The notes under the pieces are model-generated. The model was not told the DNA's origin and ran no database searches. It saw only the letters and a list, made by a program, of their open reading frames with translations. A DNA stretch of 64,000 bases from Ceriagrion tenellum (lineage: Eukaryota > Arthropoda > Insecta > Odonata > Coenagrionidae): the NCBI GenBank assembly GCA_963169105.1, contig OY720639.1, positions 120,425,117 to 120,489,116 of the forward strand. The letters are read 5' to 3'. The translations under genes were made by a program, and so were the position numbers. Each line of letters starts with the position of its first letter. The stretch's first letter is position 1. This document shows, in pieces, positions 41,105 to 56,100 of the stretch.

Positions 41105-44100
41105 CTGAAAATGATACAAGGCTTTGAGCACCAACGGTGACAGCATTTCACTCCCAGTAACTGATAATAAATGTATCCTGTGATTTAATAACACCACTTC
41201 ACACGGTAAATTTTAAGGTACAAATTAATTAATGACAGAATAAACAAGGAAACGCAAAATTACTATAAAGATGCCACAATTGAATCACAGCAGGTTGTAT
41301 TTTCTGTTCAGTCATTCAGACATTTCACACAAGTGTTTATCTAACTTGCTGCTATACACAGTACACCTTTCCTCTTGCAAAAGTTTGTACAAACAATTGT
41401 ACAATGTAAAATGGCCTTTATAGACCAATACTTAATGTTTTAAAAATGATATCAGGGTTTATAGTAATGAGATACTCAATGGTAATCACCAAACTTAAAA
41501 TTATTGAAATTTCAGCATATTTTTCACAGAAATCTGCCAAAGACCTCAATGATTCTTTTGTAATAGGCTTGGAGGCCAACAAAGCAACAAACACAGACAC
41601 AATAGTAAAAATATAGAACAGTGTGAATACTACTGTCTCCTTAGTATGAAACACGTACTTGCAGATTGTGGTACACTTTCTGTGGCACGAAAAAAGCTAT
41701 ATAAGTCGCATGATATTAGGAAAAGACTACATGATGAGGATGACTATGTGGGAATGAGCAAGGCGATTAACTGTTCACAATTCACAGGGCTTATGAGATA
41801 ATTCCCTACTATCACGGAGAACTGGAACAGACTTTCATTTTTTTTCCAATGAAATCATACTGAACACATATTTTATAAATTTAAATTTTACATGTCAAAG
41901 CAATCCAAATTTTTAACTCTGCCTACTACATAACATAAAAGTCACTTTCATGAAACTAGCAGAATACATATGCCGCGATGGCTGGTACTGAGTAAAACAC
42001 TTGTAAATAATTAGGAAATTAAGAGATCTCTCAGCTACTGCAGCTATCTCATTATTATTTTCCAAAGAGAATTAAAAAGTAACTGAATATTGCATGACTG
42101 CAAGAAAGGAGCTAATTACCAGAAGAGGAACCTCCACGTCGACCACTTCCAGAGCCAGAGCCTACTCTCGCAGCCATGATGATTGACCGGGTGGGTGTGC
42201 TCTGCACCGCAGCCGCCACCCTACGCTCTAATCGAAAGGCAGACAACCACGCATCCTTATCGACTTGGCTTCGACAGCAGAAGAACAGGAGTGTTGAAGA
42301 TCTGGAGGTTTCTTCGGTCAGCCCTTCATATATTGGCACTATTTTTAACGCATGCCTGACACCAACTCCAACAACTGGGTCTGAAAAGAAAGTGTTATGG
42401 AGAAAAAAATCAATCATACCAATCAGCAAGATGAGGAATCTAGATGCTGCAATATTGTAAAACAACACAGGGATAATAATATGGCTGTAATAAAGAGTGT
42501 AATCAAAGCTGTAAGGCATAACTAGGTAGAACCACTGCATCATTAAATAAAAATAAGCAGCACACTTTTTGGGACCCATATAGGGCACATAGATTTTTCT
42601 TCAATGATAAAAACTGAATATGCATTTTAATTCCCTCACATCTCCCCCATTTCAAGAGTTTCATTATGCCTATTTACTAGCTGAATTGGAGATAGCAGAT
42701 TTTTGGTACATTCACCTGTCTTTTCTCTCTTAGATTATGCATTTTTGCCTCACATTCTTCCTATTATCAAAGATAAAATTACTTTCTGAGAGCACAAAGA
42801 ACTTTAAGCAATGTGAATACTACTGTACACCAGCAAGAAGAGGAATTTAGATGCTTAAAGAACCACACAACCTCCAATCATGTTAGGAAAACTTACAGCA
42901 GAATTAAAGCAGTGCATAGCGGCATGACAAGTAGTCATTTTGAAGCATCAGACATCAGTTCAGAGAAAAAGCATCACAAAAGCATTTGAGATAATATTGC
43001 AGTTGATAGAAATTCAGCCAATTTATAAACACATCCAGAGTCATTAGGGAAAGGAAATTACATGACCAAAGAATCAATTATGGTGGCCTTTATTCAAATT
43101 ATGTACATGGTCTCGAAAAAATTGTTTACTTCTCATTTTTTTATAATCCAAATCAGTTTATTTCATATGCACTTTTATCTTGGATGGAGTTCAGCTCATT
43201 TACTTGGTTTAGGATTGAATCATGGTAAACAATTTGGTCTTACTTTAAAAATTGGCACCCTCAATATTCTAACCTTGAAGGGCAAAGTTGAAGAGCTAGT
43301 GGATATAATGGAAGAGAGGAAATTGGACATACTAGGGCTAAGCGAGACAAAATGGAAGAAAAATGGAGATAAGGATCTACGGATAAGGATCTAAGGGAGG
43401 CAGATTATACTGAGGCAGAAATAATGTATTTGGAAGAGTAGGAGTTATGGTAAATAAAAACATGAAAGATTATGTAGATGTAGTAGATTTTACAACATGA
43501 ATTTCTTAAATTAATGGTAAATACATTCTTGAGAATTCAAAAAACATCAAAACATGTATACATTGGCCTCTTTATTAAGTTGTTTTACTACCCAAAATGG
43601 GTTGTATTAGCTCTTCCACCTCTTGTAGGTTTGTCGTTGGGAATATCCTGTGGTGCAGTGAGTATTCTTCACAAATTTTCCATTCAATCAACACAAAGGT
43701 GATAAAAGAACGGTTATGCGCTATCTAAGCAACACACTTGTAAAAAAGCTTAGTGTATTTTAGATGATTTGAAATCTAGAAATCTTGCAACTAGTAATAG
43801 TCGCTAGGAAAATTTTATACACTCTAGATGTTGTCAGGCCATGGTGCATATCTCAAGAAAGGTGCCTTTGGGTCAGAGACCACTTCATTCTAGCTGAACA
43901 TTATCCCACTTTTTGCCTCAGCAAAAGTGATTTAATCAAAGACTTTCAAATGTACCTATACATTGGTGAGATCCACATGAGGTTAGTTGACCAGTATAGG
44001 GGTTTGGGTGGCAGAGGATAACATGAAAGTTGCCATAGCAACATCACAAGTATAGGGGTCAGGTGGTAGAAAATCTCACAAAGCACAAGTAATCTCAACT

Positions 44101-47100
44101 AAATCCCTCAGATTTTGCAAAAGGTCCCTTTTAGAGCTGAACATAAAGTGGGTTCATGTTAAGCTGGCACCAGATTATCATTTCAACCATAACTAGACTA
44201 ACCATGCAAATTTTCTAGCAATACAATGGTGATAATGAAGGAACTCCCACATTCCTTACGATTAGAGGACTTTTACCCTTGCCTTGACTGCCTCCTTTCT
44301 CAAGTTATGACCGATTAAAAAAATGGCAATGCCCCAATACTTGGATAGCTTTCAGTGCCTCACTGATGAGCTATTTATAGGAAAAATTAAGGAGGGCAAA
44401 ACATAATATGTACATACTTTTTCAGGACCAAATTTAAAGATACACCTATCAGTGAACATGCAGGAACGAACAAATGATTCTCAGACTAATGTTTTTATTC
44501 TGCTGATGGTAGCACACCTCAAGAAATAATCAGGGTAATGTTTCAAACTAGAAATAAGCCATGAAACGTAAGGAATTAGACAAATGTGATATGCTTAAGA
44601 TTCCACATGGAACATAGGCCTTACCTTTACCATCTGGTACATCAACAACTTCACTTGCATCCATGTCTATTCTTCCCTTGTAGACATATGTATTTCTCTT
44701 GAGAATATCCTTAAAGAAGAATATAAATAAATAGTAAATATGAAAGTAAAAAGGCTAAATTAAACAAAATGTACGAAAAAGCACTAGTAATGATTGTATG
44801 TGTGATCATTAAGTGGAACACCTTTTGTGATTGTTCCAGCAGAATGAGGTGATGACTACTACACAAAAAATGATGTTCCTTGTTAGTGAGTGGTGCAAAT
44901 AAAAGCACTTGTTTCATTACATACCAAAGAAAGGTCTTTTTTGGGCCACATGGATTATCTATCATCCATTTCAAATCATAATTATTGGAAAAAGGGAACA
45001 AAAACCATACAGAAGAAAACAATTATTTTAAGTTTAGGTTTCCATTTCATACCAACTTAAATGCCCATGCTGAAGTGGGTCACAAAATCCTCTCTGAGTG
45101 TTGAGGATTCATGTAAACCTCACTTCCACCTAATCCACCATTAGCATCACCCAATAAATTCAAGCCTTACAGTTAATTAAACAATTAAAGTTTCTACAAA
45201 GATCTGCTAAGTACACTCAGTAAGGTTACACATATAGGTCTGGCTTAGCTCCAACTTTCAAAGTACTATAACATTAGGCAAATTTAAAATTAGGTATTAG
45301 ATACATATTCAGATAATTAAGTAGAGGTGAAAATAAAAGCAAACTAGATTGCCTTAATGTTAAGCTTAAGAATAGGATAATTGTAAATTTGAAAAATACT
45401 TTCACTTGATTGTTTAATTATTCCATTAATATTTAAAAAAACGGAATATTGAAGATTATAACTTTCTCACTGTGGGCTCTTGATTATGATGACAGAAAAT
45501 ACAAATATTACAAAAAAAATGAACAATATAGAAGACTAAAATTCTTCAGCACATAAAAGTTTGGATTTAGATATAATATCATAATGGAGGCACCAAGTGA
45601 GAAGCTAAGGAGACTAATTTTAGCATGAAGATTCTCGCATCATCTTTTATCAATAAAAATTGTTTTTTGGAGCAAACTTAGAGCTTAAAATTGGACAACA
45701 GGCAGCAAATCCCAAAAACAATTTTCATAGATAAAGAGGTTCATTTTAAGATACTGGAGAGATTTCTTACTTTTCTGCAGTGAATGAGCTGGTGATCAAA
45801 CAGAAAGAGTGATATGGAATTGGTCCAGACACCAGTTGTGACTTTGGTTGCATCCCCTTGATGTATAAGTTGAGTGCTACGTTCAATCAAGTCTTCACCC
45901 TAAAATATATCAACAGAAATATACTCTAGAACAGTATTTCTTGATCATTAGAGTTCTTCCTAGAAAATATGATACACATCAAGTAAATAAATTCCTTCAT
46001 TTCATTGATAATAATTCCTCATCAAACAACTGAATAGGCATTACTTAAAAAGTGGGAAAAATGTACATATTTTAGGAAATACTGATAGACAACTCACCTC
46101 CCAGCCTTCAACCCTATTCTGCCAAGCAGCCAGCTTCTCAAGGCTTTCCATGCGTCTCTTCCTCTCATTGATCAGAGTAGCCACACTTCTCATCGCTTCC
46201 AGTGCTTCACCCACCTTGGCATGATCAGGATGGTCAACCTTGTGGTTTTAAGAGAAAGGAAATGACAAACCTGAGAGGTAATACAATAATCTTGCCAAAC
46301 ACTCAGTACTCTCATAAGTGATGCTACAGATGCTATACTTGAAAGGAAAAATCTTGGTAAATTGAGAACCAGAGTGTACACAGCCTGACATGAAATGATA
46401 ATCCTTCACACCAGATGACTTTTCCTTTAAAAATCACAAATGAATAGGAAACAAAAATATATAAAAGAGCTAGTAATGGCCATGCAATTAGAACAATCTA
46501 TCATAAAAGGGAGTGTCTTCACAAAAATACTCCTCCATTGAGCACTTAAACAAATTTGCAACATTTTACAGACAATACATTCTACATTTTCCATTCACTG
46601 TAAGGCCTTACCATATCATATCCCTAAACACATCATTAACAGTATTTTAAAAGGCGACAAAGTTCTCCACTTGAAAATGATTTCAAATGAGGACATATAT
46701 TTAAAAGGGTTTTCAGAAAACTTTAATTAAAAATGAGTAGAAATAGATACAGTTGCATTGAATACAATTATTAATACCTTCGTATACTTGAGCAACTCAG
46801 CCAGCTGAAGCGGATACTTGCATATCCTCTGCACTGGGGTAAGCAGGAAACCACCGAGAGGAATATCTATTAGCCTCCGGGCAAGACGACAAGCCTCAAG
46901 AAACCTTGCTACTCTTCCAGATCGGCACATTTCACTCAGAGTGCCAAGACCAAGGGCAAGACCATTGCAGTACTCAGAATAAACACTAAATCCTGAGCGC
47001 TGAAAAGTAACCATAAAGTTTTTCAATAAAAGAACTTTTGAGACATCAAAAGATGAAATTCAAGGGTTGCATTGGAAATGGTGGACTTTTCTATTTGGAC

Positions 47101-50100
47101 TCAGAAGATGCAAAATTTATATGGAAAACTTTAGAACTGAAGATATTTACAAACTTTAAAGTTGTTTCACATGGTAATTAAATGATAAACAACAGCTAAT
47201 ATTGCACCACTAGATGAGAACTGATGATTAAATAAACATAGATCTTCGATTACTACTCATGTAAAATCAACGATTTTTATTTAGTTACTGACATATTTTG
47301 AGGTACAGCAATTCTACGAAGTATTACCAGATAATAATCTTGAGCATTTCAGGATGTGTGCATGGATGTATCAGCACCATGCATGAATCAAGACACTGAC
47401 ATACAGTAATGGTAAGTAAAATATGCAGTGCTTGTACAAAATTGAAATAGTTTCTTGGAAATTTCAACACAGACTATTCCATTGATCATGAGCATCAACA
47501 ACTTCCACCACATCCAGCCAGAAGCAGTTATAGTAAAACCTCGATTTCATGAACCTTGATATCACGAAACTCTCTATTTTGCATGGGAATATAACAGACC
47601 TACCCGGGAAGGATAGGCAGTTTCAATTACAGACTTCTATGAAACTGCGATAGCCACTCGCTAGGTGCTCTGTCATTTCATTTGCGATTGTTTTGTTTGC
47701 AGCTAATCTTTTGTGAAATAAACACCATGAGAAAAGGCCTGCTCTGCTCTCAAAGAGTTAAAAAATGAGATGATGAATCAAGTTTCAATCCACACACTGT
47801 CAAATTGTTCTTAATTACTCATCAAAAGTTATCTTATTGGGCTCATAGCTTCATTTTAAAAACAATGAACAGGTACAAGAACAGTTAATACATCATGCTT
47901 AGTTACCTACCCTCGATTTATATTTTGCCACTTCTTTGTTTTCTTCAGCTACATAAAATCAAGGTTTGACTGTATGTTTAACGTTAAAAACCATTAATGG
48001 ATAGCAAGTATGAATGGCAACTTGAAAGTTCATCAAGCACAAAGTGAAACAATGTTAAAGTACCCAAGAGAACTTAAGAACTTTTTAACATCCACTTCCA
48101 GAATAAGCACTTACGTGTTCAAGGAAGCAATGGCCAATGCAAGCATCCTGAGGTCTGGCTGGGTCCACACTCTTCTCCATGAGACCTAGGAAGCCAACTT
48201 GGAAGTCCAGAATTTCCTCCAGATTTCCGAATACGATTCTTATTCGGTCCTCAGAGAAGAGATCCTTTCTCCGCTTGCACTCAACCATGTAGCCCTTTAA
48301 GGAAGGAGAAAAACACAAGCATTAGATTAATGCCTGAATAAATAAGATATTGGAAGGATAATATCAAGTAATTCTCAACAGCACAGAATATGATCAACTG
48401 CCCACCGTTAAAACTATTGTGGACTCAATGAATCCAAGTCATATAAATGAATACTAGGAATGAATTTTTGAACGGAATTGTAGATTTTTCTCTGCAACTA
48501 AGCATGTCCATGAATAACAGTTGCACCATAATATTCAGGAAAAATATTGTACTTGGAAATAATCAACAGTTGAAGTTGGAAATCATTTGTTCAGACGCCT
48601 GAGACTTAAGTCGTGAGTATCTAAAGAAAGATGGTATTGTGTTCTAGAATTTATGAGGAAAATTCATTATTGCACTTGAATACATTCATCTGAAGACCAT
48701 TCTGCTCTTTGCCATGGCTGAAACTATGAAATAAGTCTATCAATCAGACCTTCACATCTGTGAGGTCAGTGAAATTAACTTGACAAGCACTGAGGTTGAC
48801 CAGTAGGAAATAACAAAAATGAATCCTTAGAAAATGGTATGCTCTTCTTCCATCTTAGCATTGAACTGTGTACATTTATTTGTATCATCATCCATAATCA
48901 TCCAGAATTTCATGTAAAAATAATTATTGTACAAAATCAATTATACATACATATATATATTTAGCAAATAGACAACACTGAGTTTCTCAGTAATTTGTGA
49001 TCTCACAAGGCATATTTTATCTCAGCTACCATATTGACAACATGAAGTCATTTATAATGCATTAATATTGTGAATTGGGTGTCCACTGACATGTTTTTTT
49101 CCTCCTTGTGATATGGTCATAAATCATACCATTTTCCACAGGACACTCGTAATTATATAATCTATCATAAACAGACTTAAAATCTTTTGACACTGAGATA
49201 TAACATAAATTATAATAGAAAAAAATCACCAAAACTCACCTCAACTACATCCCTCAGGTTTTGCACAAAGTCCCTTTCAGTGCTGAGCATCTCCATCACG
49301 ACCCTAGACCGAATCTGGCTGTGCGAGAGAAGGCAAACGCTCGCCCTTCTTCTCAAGACCATCCTCCCCACTCCATCAGCATCCACTTCCTCTTGAGGGG
49401 TCGCCGGTGTGCCTGGGCTACGAGCTACGGGTGTGGTAGGTGAGGTAGGGCCACCAGGAGGCTGTGACTCCCCCTGCAATGCTTGGGGAAGTTCCGATGA
49501 ATCCTTCTCCTGGGGAAGGGCTGAGTTTTCGCCCATTGGGGGAGTGGAGGGTGCTGGAACACTGCCACTTCGACCGGCAGTCAGGGAGGCCAAGCAGTCT
49601 GCAACCGTATCCTCCTGGCTGACCCGCAGCTACAATTTTGGCATAAGAACTGTGTTAGCCACATGGGGACAGATGGGATGATTCATTCTTGTTTACACTA
49701 TTATCCACTGCAACCACAGCAAAATTTATACTCCCTTGTGTAGTTCTAAGCAAAGGTAGATACACAATTTAAAAACATCTTGTGACTAATAGGTCATACT
49801 TGGAGAGTTTTTTACCTGGACTTAGTTAGAGTTAGTTAACTCTTAATCCAATATTTACGTTGAAGCTACATAAACTACAAAATGAAGTAAAATACACTTA
49901 TTACACAGTTATAACATCTGTTTTCTTTGTTTTAAAATATCGTTTATCTGAAAATATCACACAAGAATTCACAATTTTACATAGGTGAGTTCTGACATGT
50001 ATAAAAATGTCTACACGGTAGCTTTAATGTATTTCGCCTAATGTTTGAAACTATTTTTTGGGATAATAGCACACAGCAGTTCTACCATTGAATCGATTCC

Positions 50101-53100
50101 ACAAACTGAATCAGTTCTTTAATATAGGTAATAATCTATTAAAACTCGAATCTCTTTCTGAAGACTTCCAACCAGTCTCCCTCACTAGTGAATTTTTGAG
50201 TATATAAATATTCAATTAAGTTTTTCAAATAAAAAAATATTACTCATGTGACTATAACTCAAAATCAGTGATTTTCACCCCGAGGACAAAAAATATTCTA
50301 AGTAGAGTCCATCCAATACTATGATGGAGTAGAAATGCACTGATTTGGCTTAGAAATGAATGGGGATTTACCCACTTTTTCAAGCTTGTATGATTTAAAC
50401 AAAGTCCACCATCAGTTTGGTCACAATGTTCACTTTCCCAGACAGCACTGTTTACTGACTGACTGCATTTCTGTGAACTGTGCTATCACCTACGACGTAC
50501 TCTATCTGTCATTTCTTAAAATCAACAAAAGTTAACTAGGTTCTATTCAGAGGTATTTCTAAGATTCAAACCTGATTACAGCAGAGTTCACTTTAGATCA
50601 TTGTGATGACAGAGTTTTCGAATTCAAGCAAGTTCTTGATGACTTATATTTTAAGACAATGCAAAAAAGAGAGTGGTAAAACATACCCGAACAAAGGAGG
50701 CTGGGAACCAGCCCAAGCGATCTCCTTTAGCCCCCCACCACCAGTGGCGGTCTGACCACGCATCCAGCACCTCTATCATATCACCCGCACGGAACGGCAG
50801 CTCTTCAGGATCCATGGCAACATGGTCCCACACAGCCTCTCCCACAGCTACCCATTCCTCCCCAATACCAGTCTCTTCATCTCCCTCTTCCAAACTTCCA
50901 TTCCAGCCCATCTGCCAAAAAGGTAATTGAGTGCAAATTTGTGATTTGCATGCCAAGGAGAAGATATGGTCAAACGCATTAACTAAATACATTAAAATCA
51001 ATACAGAAGAACCCTTCTTTTAAATCTCCATTAGGGACCTAAGAAAAAGTCGCACAGAAGTGAAACCAAACATAAGTCATTGACTAGTGCAAATTCAGAG
51101 GTTAATAATAATTTATAATATTAAATTGAATGATATTTAATTAAAGTAAAAAATTTAATGCATTTAATTTTGTCAATACCAATGAGATGCATATGTCCTA
51201 GCGGGTGCTTCTAATGAAAATAAAATTAGTAAATAGAAGGAACGAAAATTAAGAGAAAATATACTTATGTGAAATACATTTATAATTGATATAAATATAT
51301 ATTTAAATGAAAATTTACTCATATTTCCAACATGTGAACAAAAAAAATCAAATTTGAAAGGGATGAGGAAAGGAAATGAAGGCATCATCATGGACTGAAA
51401 TTTAATTGTTGACAATAGAGACTACTCTAGAGTTAATTAATATGAACTTATGGTTAAAGTTGTGATTGATATTATTGGAACAACAATGCACAGTTAAGGA
51501 ACCCTCCCCCTTTACAAAAGGACGAAGTGCAATGTATAGCATAAAGTTCCAGTTTTATCAGATGAAGGTTTTACAACTAACTTAAGTTCCACCTAACTCA
51601 CTAGTTATCATTAGATGGAATACCTTATAATTTGAAGATCTTCCAGCATTGGGGAGAGTTAGAATGTCATTAATTACAAATGCTTAGGTTTTTTTTAAAC
51701 TAAAGAGACATAAGTAGGGTTGCTAATTATGGAATTTTGTGTAATTTCAGGATTTTTCCAGGTGAAAATATCCATTCTTTAATCTGCATTTAAAAACAGA
51801 CACAAGCATAGGAGCACCACACATTATTGCTCGCACTATTAGGAAATAAGTCTCTCAACAAATATGGTGCCACCACCATCGTTCTGGTGGAAAATTGGCT
51901 TTCCTTTCTGATTTCCTATTATTCTCACATCTTGGCCACGACAAGGGCCACAAATTGCCTGTACAGAATTCAATGAGAAACAAAAACCCCCAGTTCCCAA
52001 ATAGTTCTGACTCAATTACAGCTGTTTTGCATTAATAATTTTGTAAAGTTAAAACTATATAATCTTATGAATGCTCACACTTCACATTAGCACTCTAGCC
52101 ATGATGGTATTTCTAAAATATTCACAGCAATTGATGCATCTGATGACAAAGGCATCAGAAACTACAGTAGCCATCCTCGCCACTTATATTACTCAAAGAC
52201 TACAGTTAAAATTCCACACTTTGTCCTTGATTTCCAGAAGTAGCCCTAGTTTTTATTACAGCTTCCAGGCTTAAGGGCATTCTGCTGAAGTTAAGGTACC
52301 ATGGAGTCCCTTGGTTCTAATTTTCACAACTAAGCATTAAAATGTTGAGGAAAAAAATGGAGTATTCTTTTCTGCAACAATCAACTAATAACAACAGATG
52401 ATGTTGTAGAAGAATAAATTTTTCTCTTCCCTTCATAGTTCAGGATTCATCATTGTTTGAAGTTAAACCAGAGATTTAAGAGGCATTAGGCATGTTGTAT
52501 GTATCTGCTAATAGCACACGCCCACACAACACCCAGAACGTGGTCTCCTAATGTGCATTTTCAAAGTAGCCCACATGTGATAGTCCATGTTTTCCCCTTC
52601 ATGTGTGCCAAAAAACTCACAAACTTGTTTGTGAAAGACAAAGCTTTATACCACTGAAAAATATTAATATTAACCTAAAACATCTTGCAGAACATCATCT
52701 TTTTCATGCCATTAGAGTCGCAGAATTTTCACTTTTCCAATATTGTTAACCCATTGTGCTGGGATTGGGCACCATTAATAATAGTTCAGCATTCTAGGTC
52801 TAGTCCTGCATCATGACTCTTAGGCAAAATACTGGCTGGTCTTCTCTACGAGTTATTAAGCCCTAATCATAACAAATATGAAAAAAGTATACCTAGTTAA
52901 GTATACCTATAGTGGGCTTCGAATAGATTTAAATGTTGCCACAAGTAAACAGAAAACTTAACAACTATGTTATCAATATATTTTAAATCTAGCAATGAAA
53001 TGGACATAAATTAGGAATGCAGTTCAGAGCTGTGGAGCACCATTTTGCATCAGCTTAAAATCTCTTTGAAATTTGTCAATATTTTGGGCCAATATTTTTC

Positions 53101-56100
53101 AAAATGCCACGTAGCATAAAAATCTTAAGGATTGAAGATGGTTAATGTCTATAACTTCATTTCTGTAGAAGTACCCTAATGATAGCACTTGTTCAGTTAA
53201 TTTTCATTGGATAGAATCTGGGAAATGCATTATTTATTATTGCATTGTATCTTACACAGTTTGATTACTTGAATAGCACTATTTCAATTAGCACTTACAT
53301 TTTTCCAGCAATGAATTAATACATAGAGCATTAATTGGGGACTGGGTGGATTCCATCTTTCTCAGTATGAAAGGAAAGAAAAAGACCAGAAGGTTAAGTT
53401 TAGGGGCATAACTTTTACTAACATGCCAAAAGCAAAATACCAAATGAGAGATCACTCAGGGAAGGCACTAAAATCAAAAACCCAACAAACAATGGTTGCC
53501 GAAAAGGGTGCTCCTGGCATATTGACAACAATCAGATTTATACTTGGAAAAGAATATTTCCAATCTAATTTCTCATTTCCCATGACTTTTGGCCTGTTGC
53601 AGGAACAACATATATGTATTCCATAGATTTATGCGACTCATAAGCCATGGAAACCATTCAGCAAGCATTGCAGAAACATTCGATACATTTATTGGTTTAA
53701 CAAATGGCTTCATAGCTTATGGAATGGAGTTGTGAGCTCCAAAAGTAGCCAATATGGCAGATGATTGACGAATCACTTGGAGTTTTAATTACTTGATGAA
53801 ATAGTTGTTTTGAGATGAATGGTCAGTCTGTTTACTCTGACTTAAAAATTATTATGTGAATTATAAATTATACAAAGGATAAACCACTACAAATTTTATC
53901 CTGCAGCAAGATAAAAGCTAAGATCAAACATTCAAAGCAGTTAACCATTGTTAGATAAGTTATGAAAATGGTAGATGTTTTCCTGTAACCAAAATATTTT
54001 TATGAGATCTATAACTCAACAGATCTCATAACTATTTCCATAACTACACGCTCTTGCAATTGGCCATTATCCAGGAATCCAGGTCTGTAGCCACCGTGAA
54101 AAGTCCCGAGGACAGGAGAGGGTAAAAGGTATCCGGCTGATAATCCAACCTGTTCCATGCTCCTCCTTCGCTTGCTCCCATCCTCTCCAGTCCTCCTTTT
54201 GCTTTCCCGAACATCCTTTGCCGACCCCAATGAGGATTCCTCCGAGTCAGTCTCACCATCCTCCTCGCCACATGAGCCAACACCTCCGACTCCACCCCAA
54301 CTGCGCCTCCCCACCGGTCCCTCCCCTTCGTCCCACGCCCACCTTCATGGACAGAAGAACATTCTATGTTAGCATAAGAAAAGAATATTCACACTGTGCG
54401 TTATTCTGGCATCCCTCCTCTACTGCCTAATGCATATTAATTGAACAAGGCCCAAGGGTGAACTCAATTTTCAAGAGATGCTTCAATTACATTATTTTGG
54501 CACATATCAACTGTACGTCTTTGGATAGTTCACTTTCAAGCTAAGTGGGGAGTTTTCTAATGCTGATTTTGAAGAAGATCATGCAAATCATGCCAAAAGT
54601 CTGAGAAATGCAAGTCAGACTGTTTACATCACGTTCATACCAAAACGTATAATTGCTTTTATAGAGAATTTTCAAAAAGTCCACAGCTTGAGTCTCGTAG
54701 CTTCAAGGAAAGTCCATGCCTTCCTACTAGCAATGAAAACACAGATACAGTCAAAGAGATAAGTACCATTGATTCCACCATATACTTGGCTTAGCTGAAG
54801 AATGTTTGGATGAAAGCTAAAACAGTGAGCCACAGATATTGTTTAAAATTCACCCTTTCCTACAGTTTAATGGAAAGTTATGTGAGAAGGCACACAAACG
54901 TTCAGTAAAGAATGAGGAAATATAGGTGCCAAGCACACAGATGGCAATGAGAGAATTGTTTCAAGCAGCAGATAAAGAGTGTAATAAACAATTCGTGAAT
55001 GATAACGTAAACTTTTATCAGCATAGCTTTGATCAGTGATAATTTATTTACTTGGTAAAATAAAAAAAAACTGCAAAATATATAAAACAGGCAATTGCAA
55101 ATGAATGCAAATTGAGTAGAGTTCCATGCTTTAGATATGTGAATATTAATTTAAGCACCTTGTTGCTGCAAAAACCTATCCAGAACATTCTCAATAACTG
55201 ATACGTGCTTCCTCTCTCATTGGCCGTATTAATTACTTCTTATTCTCATGCTTATGAAAAGTTTTACTAAATAAAATTCTTTAAAAATGATCCCATAGCA
55301 ATTTATTTTCAACCTTGAGTGGTTGAGCTGTAGACTTGCTTGATTATATGCACTTCAAAGCTTTTTGCATACGAAAGTAATCCCAGATTAGGGCAACTAC
55401 AAATCATAAAACGTCCACTGAATACAAATTAAAACTATTAGGCATGTGCAATTAACTAAAAGATCAAAAAAAATAATGGTACTGATAATGACACACCCAA
55501 TCAAGTTGTAAGGAAACTATTTTACAGGGAAATAATAAAATGAAAAGAGTGATCCACTTCTTTAATTGCTTAGGTCTTCACTTCTTAAACAATTGTCATT
55601 AATTGAATTGGCTCAAGTAAAAAGTTAGCAGCATAAGAAAAGAAACGAGCTCCTGAAGCTAAATTAAGCACACAATGAAAATAATTAATAAAAGAAACTA
55701 AGCTAGAATGAAAAAGAACCTATTCCCAAACAGCTATTTCACTAAGTAGCTAGTCAGGAGATCAATCAAATATAAAAATTCTTCAAATGGCAAAATAAAT
55801 TTTTAAGCAAAAAAGTAGGAGATTTAGTATTCTGAATGCAAGTATTATGAACACTGTGCATTTTAGGTAAACTTCTCCTATCACCTAGTTAATTATTGAT
55901 TATAATATTTTAATTAAAAAGAAGTTTAGTGTTAAGATAGCAATTACCAGAGACAGTAGAGGCCTATTTTAATCATGCTTGGATGTGTATTGATACAAGA
56001 GAAAGAGTGTGTCATTTTCAATGTTGTCCATGTTTACCTGCTAAATCCTTTGCAAGCTGAATGAGAAAGTATCATCTATGGATTATCTCTAAGTTACTTT

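Noticed and set aside
40788..41197. Several long overlapping open frames on both strands around 40.7-41.2 kb
   Set aside because: They are shadows of the GC-rich, proline-coding terminal exon of the Rho GEF; only the frame that continues in phase from exon k and has a splice acceptor is retained.
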